The position numbers and the translations under genes were made by a program. Source: an uncultured Burkholderiales bacterium (GTDB lineage: Bacteria; Pseudomonadota; Gammaproteobacteria; Burkholderiales; Burkholderiaceae_D). Taken from it: 49,055 bases of DNA. Below are positions 8,666 to 15,446 of the stretch, piece after piece (position 1 is the stretch's first letter; each line of letters opens with the position of its first letter). The notes beneath the pieces are model-generated. The model was not told the origin of the DNA. It did no database searches and worked only from the letters and a program-made list of their open reading frames with translations. The DNA is taken from NCBI GenBank assembly GCA_937872165.1, contig CALMOR010000062.1, positions 1 to 49,055 on the forward strand, given 5' to 3'.

Positions 8666-8855
8666 TGTGATCGACGCTGCCACCGACCTCGCCGAAGCAG
8701 AGCGCGAGGCGGCGGCCCGCCGACGGAAGCCCGTGATGAAGGCCACAGGTCACTGTCGGTACTGCAACACGCCCACGCCCGGGGTATTCTGCGACCCCGA
8801 GTGCGAGCGCGACTACGCCCAGGAGCAATGGGCCAAGGCCCAACGACCGCGATGA
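8649..8855 (+). CDS. Small four-Cys zinc-finger protein (68 aa)
   Basis: A 68-residue protein overlapping the end of the Rz-like gene. A charged Ala/Glu/Arg-rich helix is followed by CRYCNTPTPGVFCDPEC, i.e. Cys-x2-Cys-x8-Cys-x3-Cys, a zinc-binding arrangement similar to the zinc fingers of DksA/TraR-type and other small phage proteins. Its stop overlaps the next ATG (ATGA). A regulatory or nucleic-acid-binding role is possible; function unknown. Confidence 0.6.
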   Translation: MERTADVIDAATDLAEAEREAAARRRKPVMKATGHCRYCNTPTPGVFCDPECERDYAQEQWAKAQRPR

Positions 8856-9148
8856 GCATCCCCCAATTCGAGCCCTCAGTGATCGATCTGCGGTATCGGG
8901 TATTCCTGAACGTCGAGTCGACCATCCCAGTGGCGACGTTCATCATTCAGGCGTACGCGGAGGAGTTCGCAGCTGCGAAGTTCACCCACGTCGACCTATG
9001 GGTGGTCCGCGACCTGAAGAACGATGGGCTCATCGTTGCGCGCAACGCGTCAGTGCCGCCGCAAAAGCCCGGGTTGCCTGCCCTGACCGACGTGATCAAG
9101 CCAGGCAACCCGGCGGCGCGCATGCACCGGCGTCGAACGACGGACTAA
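8852..9148 (+). CDS. Hypothetical protein, last gene of the plus-strand block (98 aa)
   Basis: A 98-residue unknown protein (MSIPQFEPSVIDLRY) with an N-terminal beta/hydrophobic region and a basic C-terminus. It starts by ATGA overlap with the zinc-finger gene and ends at TAA 9146-9148, which overlaps the convergent minus-strand gene's TAG by three bases. A 12-bp perfect inverted repeat lies inside its 3' end. No family recognised. Confidence 0.55.
   Translation: MSIPQFEPSVIDLRYRVFLNVESTIPVATFIIQAYAEEFAAAKFTHVDLWVVRDLKNDGLIVARNASVPPQKPGLPALTDVIKPGNPAARMHRRRTTD
9069..9113. repeat. 12-bp perfect inverted repeat at the convergent gene junction
   Basis: CCGGGTTGCCTG at 9069-9080 is perfectly complementary to CAGGCAACCCGG at 9102-9113, with a 21-base spacer. 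It lies within the last codons of the plus-strand block, about 33 bases before the converging stops. A long GC-rich stem can form in RNA from either strand. There is no U-tract, so it is not a canonical intrinsic terminator, but it could halt or protect converging transcripts. Confidence 0.55.
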
Positions 9149-9924
9149 GCGAGCAGCTTGAGAGCGTACCGCGCAAGCACGTACGTTTTGCCTGCCTGAA
9201 AGCGTTTCCAGTACTGCGGGTGATGGACCTGGTAGTCCGACTTCACCCCGGCGCCGTCGAGCCACCCCTGCGCCGCACCGCCCAGCGCAATGATGCCGCG
9301 CGGTTCGAGCGCGTCGATCCAGTCGGACGCGCTGCGCTCCCCCTGCTGCGTGTAGGCGTTCGTCCAGAACAGCTGCGCCTCGCCGATCCCCGCGTCCTCC
9401 AGGTGCTGCGCGAGCCAGCCTGAGCACCCGGAGCTGAGCGCGCTGATGAAGGGATAGTTGGGCGCAGTCAGCGGCCAGGACGCTGATGGACGATCGCCGA
9501 CGAGCAGGACCGATTCGCTGGACCAAGCCCCGATCCCCGGATTGAGCGGGATCTTGCTCGTACCTGATTCGATCCGTCCGAGGATGGAAAGGAGCTGACG
9601 CAAATCGTTGCCGGGTGCAACGATTGCGAGGCCGTGCAGGGGTAGGCTTGGGCAGAAACCGGCCGATTGAGCTGAGCAGCAAGCTGCTGCGTTCCTGCCC
9701 AATAGGATTCGCAGCATCATCCGACCGACCGGGATCGAGACGGCCGGACCGTCGAACGTCAGCGCGTACGTGCCGCCCTTCGCGATCTGGCCGCCGATCG
9801 CAATGAGCATGGCCAGCTGCTTGCGGTCGTCGCCAGCAATGCGGACGTGTCGAGCCCCCGAGGCCGACGCGTACTTGTGCGCCAGCCCCGAGTCCTCGAA
9901 CACCGTGATGCTCGGGTAAGTCAT
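9145..9924 (-). CDS. Uracil-DNA-glycosylase-superfamily-like protein with unknown N-terminal region (259 aa)
   Basis: Residues about 137-245 follow the UDG superfamily order: VLLVGDRPSA (motif 1 position), SGCSGWLAQHLEDAGI, FWTNAYTQQGE, a strand PRGIIALGGAAQ, and HHPQYW at 234-239 in the place of the HPS motif. The usual motif 1 residues are altered (GDRP instead of G-E-x-PG), so the activity may be changed. Residues 1-130 are not recognised. It is the last gene of the thymidine hypermodification operon (ATGA overlap upstream), which suggests removal of unmodified uracil or a role in base processing. The domain call is moderate; catalysis is unproven. Confidence 0.55.
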   Translation of the reverse strand: MTYPSITVFEDSGLAHKYASASGARHVRIAGDDRKQLAMLIAIGGQIAKGGTYALTFDGPAVSIPVGRMMLRILLGRNAAACCSAQSAGFCPSLPLHGLAIVAPGNDLRQLLSILGRIESGTSKIPLNPGIGAWSSESVLLVGDRPSASWPLTAPNYPFISALSSGCSGWLAQHLEDAGIGEAQLFWTNAYTQQGERSASDWIDALEPRGIIALGGAAQGWLDGAGVKSDYQVHHPQYWKRFQAGKTYVLARYALKLLA

Positions 9925-10340
9925 CCGTGCACCCCTCCGCCCGCGAGCAAGGTCTGCAGCTCCTTGATCACGATGTCGAGCACCTGGCGCCTGTCAGCTG
10001 GATCACGCGACAGCAGCATGAGCGTGATGCGCATCTCCGTCGGCGTGAGCAGGTTGTCCTTCGCGTACTGGTTGATGTAGTCCAGCAGCTCGGCCATTGA
10101 CTGGAACGTCTTGGGGGGCGGGCCGTCCAGCAGCTCGCGGTACTTCTCGACGAAGTGCAGCCCCTTCTCCAGGTCCTCGCGGCCGTGCTTCTTGCGGCTG
10201 CGCCCTACGTACTTCGACGCACAGCCCAGGAAGTAGCCGTGGAACACATCGGGCAGGACGTTGTAGATCAGGTCCCAGTGCTGAATGCCGCCGCTGCCCG
10301 CGTAATGCCGGCCGCCGATCTGCTTGCTATTTGCTGACAT
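9921..10340 (-). CDS. DUF3310 family protein (139 aa)
   Basis: The N-terminal half has the hallmark pattern of the DUF3310 family of small phage proteins associated with nucleotide metabolism genes: IGGRHYAGSGGIQHWDL, then FLGCASKYVGRSRKKHGREDLEKGLHFVEKY (split here as G-x-x-x-K-Y-x-x-R and K-x-G-x-x-D-L-x-K). It starts with AAGGAG eight bases upstream and overlaps the HD gene by 14 bases. Its biochemical role is not established. Position between the HD phosphohydrolase and the UDG-like gene suggests nucleotide pool control. Confidence 0.7.
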   Translation of the reverse strand: MSANSKQIGGRHYAGSGGIQHWDLIYNVLPDVFHGYFLGCASKYVGRSRKKHGREDLEKGLHFVEKYRELLDGPPPKTFQSMAELLDYINQYAKDNLLTPTEMRITLMLLSRDPADRRQVLDIVIKELQTLLAGGGVHG

Positions 10341-10944
10341 AGTGTTCTCCTTGCTTGGTGAGCCGAGTCAGATGCGCGTGCGCGATCCGAAAGGCGGTGT
10401 CGCCGAGCTGCGCCTGCCCGTGCGACGAGTTGAGAACCTGCAGCACGTACGCGATGGCGTTTTCGTGACACAGGAGAAGGGTGCGATGCCGACTGCCCAG
10501 CGCCATCTCGCGAACGGTGTACGCCAGCAATTCCAAGTAGTCGGCCAGCTTGAGCACGTTTCGCTCCTGCAGCTCCAGGCGCTGCTCATACAGCGGCAGT
10601 CCGACCGCATTCATGGACTCGGCCTCCGCTAGTTCGAGCGCTGAGCGCGCCGCGCCGCTCATTGTGCGCTTGGCGGGCGCCGGAATGTCACCGAACTTGG
10701 CCTCAGGCAGGTCGTGCGCGAGCGCGGCCATGAGCAGGTCGACGCTCGGCGCCCCGTCCATGAGCTCGGCACACCACCAGGCGACGGCGAAGGAATGCTG
10801 CCCGACGGTCTGCGGCCGCAGCGTCGGGAACGTGTGGCAGCGGACGACCTCGCTGCCGTCCTCGACGTACTGCGCCCGCGCCTCGGCGTACTGCGCCCGC
10901 GGGTCGAAGGGCTGCGGCCAGGGAGTTGCCCTCGTCTCACTCAC
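10327..10944 (-). CDS. HD-domain (YfbR-like) nucleotide phosphohydrolase (205 aa)
   Basis: Metal-binding HD residues are present in order: TVGQHSF with His50, ALAHDLPEAKFGD with His77-Asp78 and Glu81, and a later Asp in KLADYLELL. This is the pattern of YfbR/YGK1-type 5'-deoxynucleotidases, which remove phosphate from dNMPs. It starts at a GTG overlapping the stop of the hydroxymethylase gene (GTGA). In a phage that replaces part of its thymine, such an enzyme could lower dTMP or other competing nucleotides; that is inference. Confidence 0.7.
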   Translation of the reverse strand: MSETRATPWPQPFDPRAQYAEARAQYVEDGSEVVRCHTFPTLRPQTVGQHSFAVAWWCAELMDGAPSVDLLMAALAHDLPEAKFGDIPAPAKRTMSGAARSALELAEAESMNAVGLPLYEQRLELQERNVLKLADYLELLAYTVREMALGSRHRTLLLCHENAIAYVLQVLNSSHGQAQLGDTAFRIAHAHLTRLTKQGEHYVSK

Positions 10945-11990
10945 AGCTCACCCCCCGGGATCAGACCGAGCTTCGTCATCATCGACGGGCGCGAGCTGAT
11001 CCAGTCGAGCCCCGCCAGTCGCCAGTCCTGCGCGAGGCAGTCGCCGACCGAGCTGATGGCCTCGTGCGCGCGTCCCTGTCGGTAATGCTCGTGTGCGTGC
11101 GCCATGGGGCAGATGACTTCCTGGAACGCCGTCGTGCGATAGTCGTCGCAGCCCGACAGCGGCCGGTTGAGGAACGTCACGAGGTCGACGTGCCACTCAT
11201 CCGTCGCCGAGCCGTCGAGCGGACTGACGGGATCGTCGAGCATCGTGTAGCGATCGTCCGCCGTGTAGCGGACCTCGTACAGACCGTCACGCTTGTACAG
11301 CAGGCGCTTCGTGTCTTCGCGGTCGACGTAGACGTGGAAGTTGTTGCTGAACTGACGGTACACGCCGACGCCGGCGCCCAGCTCGTTGGCCAGGTACTCC
11401 AACAGCACGCTGAAGTGGACTGCGTTGGCCCCGTAGCACCCCCAGATGGCGTCGTTGGAGCGGTTGACGACCGTCATGTTGAGGTGACCGCCGCGCAGAT
11501 CGAAGTAAGCCTGTGTGTTGCACGGGAGGTCCTTCATGCCGGTCATGCCGGTAACGAGGTCAGAACGAGCGTCCCACATGCTCAGCACTGCGCGTCGCGA
11601 TTGCGGATCGCGCCTGAGCTCGTCGACGATGAGCTGGAGCTGATCGAAGCCAAAGTGCTCGCGCCAGCGATGCCCGTAGGCCGAGTGGAACGTCACCGCA
11701 TCGTCGCTGTACTGCGCGATGTTGGCCGCGTAGCGCTTGACGAAGTGGACGTCATTGCGTCCGCCGAGCATCCACAGGGACTCGAACAGGTGGAAGAACG
11801 GGTTGGCCTCGCGGCGGCGCGAGAAGATGACGCGGTGCGTCGGATTGAGGTACTCGGTGATCACCGGTCCCGGGGCGACGAGCACCGGTCCGTTGCGGCT
11901 CGGCTCCTCGACGCCAGCCGTCTTGAGCCACCACAGGGCGTCGAGGAGGGCGATGTTGAGGTTCGGTGCGGTGATCTTGTGCGTAGTCAT
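10941..11990 (-). CDS. dUMP hydroxymethylase, thymidylate synthase family (349 aa)
   Basis: It is predicted to convert dUMP to 5-hydroxymethyl-dUMP using methylenetetrahydrofolate. Thymidylate-synthase landmarks are visible: SRRAVLSMWD (phosphate-binding Arg pair, 132-133), DLPCNTQ with nucleophile Cys157, RSNDAIWGCYGANAVHFS with Asn189 at the position that selects uracil rather than cytosine, and FSNNFHVY near 214-221. PCNT in place of PPCH and the WGCYGAN segment fit the phage hydroxymethylase branch rather than true thymidylate synthase. It has an AAAGGA site and sits among 5-hmdU-modifying genes, which supports hydroxymethylation over methylation. Confidence 0.78.
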   Translation of the reverse strand: MTTHKITAPNLNIALLDALWWLKTAGVEEPSRNGPVLVAPGPVITEYLNPTHRVIFSRRREANPFFHLFESLWMLGGRNDVHFVKRYAANIAQYSDDAVTFHSAYGHRWREHFGFDQLQLIVDELRRDPQSRRAVLSMWDARSDLVTGMTGMKDLPCNTQAYFDLRGGHLNMTVVNRSNDAIWGCYGANAVHFSVLLEYLANELGAGVGVYRQFSNNFHVYVDREDTKRLLYKRDGLYEVRYTADDRYTMLDDPVSPLDGSATDEWHVDLVTFLNRPLSGCDDYRTTAFQEVICPMAHAHEHYRQGRAHEAISSVGDCLAQDWRLAGLDWISSRPSMMTKLGLIPGGEL

Positions 11991-12023
11991 GACATTGGTC
12001 CTTTCGTTGAGATGTGAGGGGCC

Positions 12024-12914
12024 TTACGCGGCCCCTGGGTACTTGGAGCGCGGCGCGCCCTGGCCGAGCCTGACGCGTTCGTACTTGTCGAACTCGCACA
12101 GGCTGTGCTCGATGTCCCGCATCTCCAGTCGCGGGTATCGCGCGTTGTTCGGCCAGTAGCGCTTGAGCCGCGACATGACCAGCAGCTGCTCCATCGCCGC
12201 TCGATCCATGCCGGGCGACGACTTGGCTGTGAGGGGCAGGCCGGTCAGTCGGTTGAGTCCGCGGATCGCACCCGGTCCAGCGTTGGCCCACGAGTCGATG
12301 TCCGACGCGCCGCGCAGGTAGCGCGTATGGCGCAGGTCCGTGACGACCTCGTACGTCATGAACGGTCCCCAGGCGAAGCCGCGGCCGAGGATCGCGTTGA
12401 AAGCGCCCTCCAGCGTACCGTGTAGCAGGGGCTCGACCTCCTTGCGCGCGTCCCAGAGCCGGCCCAGGTTCGAGTACGCGGTGGTGCGCGACTTCGTCTG
12501 GCCCGTATGCTCCGGCCCCGTCTCGGCCGTGATCATGTACGCACCCGTGTACACCTGCGCGCCCGTCTCGGTGAGCACGTCGAGCGCGATGCGCATTGAC
12601 TCCGGGCTGTAGGACTTGTACGGCCACGGCTGGCTGAACTTTTGCGCCATCAGGTACTCCAGCGTGGGCGGGTGGTTGATGCGCCGCGCGATGGCCAGCA
12701 TGAACCAGAGGTTGGGATGGTCGGCGTAGGGCTCGCGGATGTGCTTGCGAATCCAGATCGTCACCGTGTCCAGCTCGCGATACACGTTGCAGAACCGGTA
12801 ATCGCGCAGGATGCGATCGTCGGTCCAGGGCTTCGGCTCCCCGCGCTCGCGCGCGAGGTAGATGTCGTGCCGCTTGTGCATGTAGTCGAAAAACTCACTG
12901 CTGCGGTCGGTCAC
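12024..12914 (-). CDS. 5-hmdU DNA kinase helical-domain protein (HMUDK_hel / aGPT-Pplase clade 3-like, 296 aa)
   Basis: The N-terminus FFDYMHKRHDIYL, then KPWTDDRILRDYRFCNVYRELD, VTIWIRKHI and WFMLAIARRINHP matches my recollection of the helical-domain family found with 5-hydroxymethyl-dU DNA kinases in thymidine-hypermodifying phages. The remainder (ETGAQVYTGAYMIT, AWGPFMTYEVVTDL) has the helix-rich glycosylase-like look of the aGPT-Pplase relatives. It starts at GTG 12914, overlapping the kinase stop (GTGA), so the two are made together and may form one complex. Its exact step (kinase partner or base transferase) is uncertain. Confidence 0.7.
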   Translation of the reverse strand: MTDRSSEFFDYMHKRHDIYLARERGEPKPWTDDRILRDYRFCNVYRELDTVTIWIRKHIREPYADHPNLWFMLAIARRINHPPTLEYLMAQKFSQPWPYKSYSPESMRIALDVLTETGAQVYTGAYMITAETGPEHTGQTKSRTTAYSNLGRLWDARKEVEPLLHGTLEGAFNAILGRGFAWGPFMTYEVVTDLRHTRYLRGASDIDSWANAGPGAIRGLNRLTGLPLTAKSSPGMDRAAMEQLLVMSRLKRYWPNNARYPRLEMRDIEHSLCEFDKYERVRLGQGAPRSKYPGAA

Positions 12915-13495
12915 TTTAGCTCCTTGATCAGTTGACGCACATCTTTGAGGGGCTGCTGATAGCGCAGCACGCCAGTGCGCCGTCCCTTCTCCTCGACGAT
13001 CGCCCGGTTGCGAAGGATCGTGGCGTGGCGCTTGACGGTGTTCTCCTTGTCGAAGGGTTTGATGTTGCCCGCGATGCGCCGTCGCTCGATGACCCGCTCC
13101 ACGCACACGTCTACCGGCGTGTCCAGATAGGTGAACACCCAGCGCTCCTTGAAGTCCTCGCTGTACGCGCCCACGAGCCCGTAGATGGTTGACAGGATGA
13201 GCCCCTCCAGCCACACGTTGTGGCCATAGTCGAGCGCCGTCGACACGCGATCGATGATCTCCTGCTGAGTCTTGATCGTGTCGCAGCCTCCGCAGACGTT
13301 CTCATAGGAGCCGATCACGTGCCACGACTCGCCGGCCGCGTGGCCTTGAGCGTTCGGCCGCAGCGTGTACCCCAGCACCTTGCCCTTCGCACCGTCAACA
13401 CGGCCGACGTGCTTGAAGGAACGCATGAACTCCCGAGTGAGATGGGTCTTGCCCGAGCCCGACGTGCCGCGCACGTTGATGATGAGAGGCTTCAT
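12911..13495 (-). CDS. 5-hydroxymethyl-dU DNA kinase, P-loop (194 aa)
   Basis: A P-loop kinase with Walker A GTSGSGKT at residues 10-17 (MKPLIINVRGTSGSGKTH), a Cys pair VCGGCDTI near 64-71 and an Arg-rich lid VERVIERRRIAGNI. In hypermodifying phages such kinases phosphorylate 5-hydroxymethyluracil in DNA, activating it for amino acid attachment. The start at ATG 13495 is chosen for the conserved N-terminus and a GAGG site; it overlaps the small membrane-protein stop (ATGA). A generic nucleotide kinase is the alternative, but the neighbours strongly favour the DNA kinase. Confidence 0.75.
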   Translation of the reverse strand: MKPLIINVRGTSGSGKTHLTREFMRSFKHVGRVDGAKGKVLGYTLRPNAQGHAAGESWHVIGSYENVCGGCDTIKTQQEIIDRVSTALDYGHNVWLEGLILSTIYGLVGAYSEDFKERWVFTYLDTPVDVCVERVIERRRIAGNIKPFDKENTVKRHATILRNRAIVEEKGRRTGVLRYQQPLKDVRQLIKELK

Positions 13496-13584
13496 CCGAG
13501 ACACCTCACGAAGATCGCCGTGCTCAACATGCCGACAAGGAAGCCGGCGCGCCACCCCATCCACCACTCATAGCCTCTGCTCAT
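13492..13584 (-). CDS. 30-aa single-pass membrane peptide inside the hypermodification operon
   Basis: MSRGYEWWMGWRAGFLVGML... is a 30-residue ORF with one hydrophobic segment (residues about 13-27). It starts at ATG 13584 overlapping the flavin-enzyme stop (ATGA) and ends at a TGA overlapping the kinase ATG (ATGA). Without it the two flanking genes would be separated by an 85-base gap, whereas every other junction here is coupled. The coupling is the evidence for a real gene. Function unknown. Confidence 0.55.
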   Translation of the reverse strand: MSRGYEWWMGWRAGFLVGMLSTAIFVRCLG

Positions 13585-14519
13585 AGCTGAATCTCCCCGA
13601 GCTTGAGCCGCTGCGCCAACGCTCCGAGTAACATGGGTGCGTAGCGAAACCCGGACGACCCCATGGGCTTGCACAAGATGCGGCTCGACCCGTCCAGCGC
13701 GATCCAGCGGCCGTCCCAGCCAGCGCCCGCGATCGGCCGCCACCCCTGAACCGGCTCCGCTATCGCCTTCATCTTGAGCAGATCGCCTCGGCTGAGCTCG
13801 AACGCCCGCGTGCGCAGTGCCTCGAACTTGGGCGGTATCTCCAGCGCCTTCGGCTGCTTCTGCGCGATCATATGGCTGCCGAAGTAGTGCGCGCCGGGCT
13901 CGCCGGGCACCGGGTAGAGGTACGCCATGATGAACTTGCCCTGGCGTAGGTAGAGCGACGGCGCGAGGCGGCCGGGCGTCGTCTTGTCCAGCGCCTTCGC
14001 CTGCCGTATTTCGACCTTGACCTTGACGCTCCAGCCCCACTGAAACGTCGACGCCTCGACGCCGTAGGACGGTCCCTGGAAACCGTGCGTCACGATGTCG
14101 AACGAGCCAGTGGGGCGCGTGTCGCGTCGGGACTTCTCCTCCAGCGCACGGACGTACTGAACGAGGCGCTGCGGATTGAAGTGGAGCGACGGATAGGCGT
14201 ACAGCGTCAGCATGCCAAGCGGCGTCGCACCCCCGGCCGGTGCCCCGTGAGGCGGCGCCTTCGTGTTGTACAGGTAGGGCGCCGCGTCGAGGATGTCGCG
14301 GGGCAGATCACGCCTGTCGTAGGCGCTGCGCCAAAAGTGGTAGCCCTCCATGCCGTCCGACTTGGCTCGACCCGAGGGGAACACGCCGCCCGTCGACGCG
14401 CGCCACGCGTTGAAGGGGCCGTCGAGGTCCGACCAGGTGAACTCGACGCGCTTGCGGCGAAGCAGGAGAGCGATCAGCGAGCCGGTCACGCCCATGCCGG
14501 TGAGATGGATTGGCTTCAT
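13581..14519 (-). CDS. FAD-dependent oxidoreductase / flavin lyase of thymidine hypermodification (312 aa)
   Basis: The N-terminus MKPIHLTGMGVTGSLIALLL has a dinucleotide-binding G-x-G-x-x-G (residues 8-13), followed by a second strand ending in acidic residues (VEFTWSDLD), as in FAD-binding Rossmann proteins. Its place between the amino-acid:DNA transferase and the kinase fits the flavin-dependent lyases reported to trim amino acids attached to 5-hmdU, leaving an aminomethyl group. The start ATG 14519 overlaps the upstream stop (ATGA). The C-terminal GWRPIAGAGWDGRWIALDGSSRI segment resembles a final flavin-binding strand. Specific chemistry is inferred. Confidence 0.7.
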   Translation of the reverse strand: MKPIHLTGMGVTGSLIALLLRRKRVEFTWSDLDGPFNAWRASTGGVFPSGRAKSDGMEGYHFWRSAYDRRDLPRDILDAAPYLYNTKAPPHGAPAGGATPLGMLTLYAYPSLHFNPQRLVQYVRALEEKSRRDTRPTGSFDIVTHGFQGPSYGVEASTFQWGWSVKVKVEIRQAKALDKTTPGRLAPSLYLRQGKFIMAYLYPVPGEPGAHYFGSHMIAQKQPKALEIPPKFEALRTRAFELSRGDLLKMKAIAEPVQGWRPIAGAGWDGRWIALDGSSRILCKPMGSSGFRYAPMLLGALAQRLKLGEIQL

Positions 14520-15370
14520 GCCTGGTACTCCTCCAGAAGTCCCCAGTTGATGCCAGCGTTGAGCGCTCGGCGCAGCTTGTGGCCGGTCTTGGACGGAAAC
14601 TTGGTGTGCTCCAGTGCGTGCTTGACCTCGTACGCGTCCTTGCCGATGGGGTAGTGCTCCTTGTAGTGCGACTTGTACTTGCACAGGATCGTCTCGGCCT
14701 CCTGCACGTTGAGCTTCCGCGTGCCCGGCCGCGGCACGAGGTTGCGCAGCGACGGCGCGGTCAGCAGCGCCTGCAGGACCGTCTCCGCGCCGAGCGTATT
14801 GCTCAGCAGCGTGTGGTCCGGCGTCCCGAGGAGGAGGAGCGCAGCTCCCTGCGCCGGGTCACGGTAGAGCCCCATGACGCAGTCCTTGAAGTCCACCGGC
14901 ACTTCTAGGACCCGCTCGCCCAGGTCGGCGACCTTGAACGCGATCCACGGACCGAACCCGGTGTAGTCGCGAACGCGGCGCTGAACCTCCTGGAACGTCG
15001 GGCGCAGTCCCACGAGCGAGCCCTGGAACCAGTCATCCACGATCGCCTCGGGCAGCTTGTGGCGCGACGCAAGGTCGCCAGCTGACTCGATCGCTGCTGC
15101 GCCTCTCCAGTGTCGACGCTCAGTGCCGCGCGGATACTCGCTAGAAGCAGCGGCGCGTAAGAGCATGTGCCAGAAGCTGTCCCCGGCTTGCTCTGACATG
15201 GCGCCTGCCAACGGGAGATTGTAGAGGCAGGAGTAGGCCAGGACGAGGCGTTTGCGCTGCCGTAGAGGCAGGTCCGCTCCTGCGATCGCGATGTACACGG
15301 GATCGAGGTCGCCTGACTCGATGAGGACGCGGCCGAAGTCGACCGCGGCGTTGAAGTGAAACAGGTCCAT
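14516..15370 (-). CDS. Amino-acid:DNA transferase, aGPT-Pplase family (284 aa)
   Basis: It is predicted to attach an amino acid to activated 5-hmdU in DNA. The sequence has the helix-hairpin-helix glycosylase-like features of the alpha-glutamyl/putrescinyl thymine pyrophosphorylase family: YTGFGPWIAFKVADL, DFKDCVMGLYRDP, GAETVLQALL and the C-terminal NVQEAETILCKYKSHYKEHYP. It is the first gene of the operon, with an AAGGGG site five bases before ATG 15370 and a hairpin upstream. Family membership is judged by eye; the amino acid used cannot be read from the sequence. Confidence 0.72.
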   Translation of the reverse strand: MDLFHFNAAVDFGRVLIESGDLDPVYIAIAGADLPLRQRKRLVLAYSCLYNLPLAGAMSEQAGDSFWHMLLRAAASSEYPRGTERRHWRGAAAIESAGDLASRHKLPEAIVDDWFQGSLVGLRPTFQEVQRRVRDYTGFGPWIAFKVADLGERVLEVPVDFKDCVMGLYRDPAQGAALLLLGTPDHTLLSNTLGAETVLQALLTAPSLRNLVPRPGTRKLNVQEAETILCKYKSHYKEHYPIGKDAYEVKHALEHTKFPSKTGHKLRRALNAGINWGLLEEYQA

Positions 15371-15393
15371 CTGTACCCCTTAGAAGTGAGAAC

Positions 15394-15411
15394 GCCCGCG
15401 CGAAGGCGGGC
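15394..15411 (-). terminator. GC hairpin before the hypermodification operon
   Basis: On the minus strand a GCCCGC / GCGGGC stem with a six-base loop (CTTCGC) is followed by GTTCTCACTTCT. It lies between the histone-like gene and the first hypermodification gene. It could act as a weak terminator or attenuator; the U-tract is poor. Confidence 0.4.
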
Positions 15412-15446
15412 CGTCCTCGATCCGGCATGCGGCCGGTCGCTGGCGC

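Noticed and set aside
10941..11990. Ordinary thymidylate synthase
   Set aside because: The PCNT active site and WGCYGAN segment, plus adjacent 5-hmdU kinase and transferase genes, fit a hydroxymethylase better; a methylating enzyme is not fully excluded.
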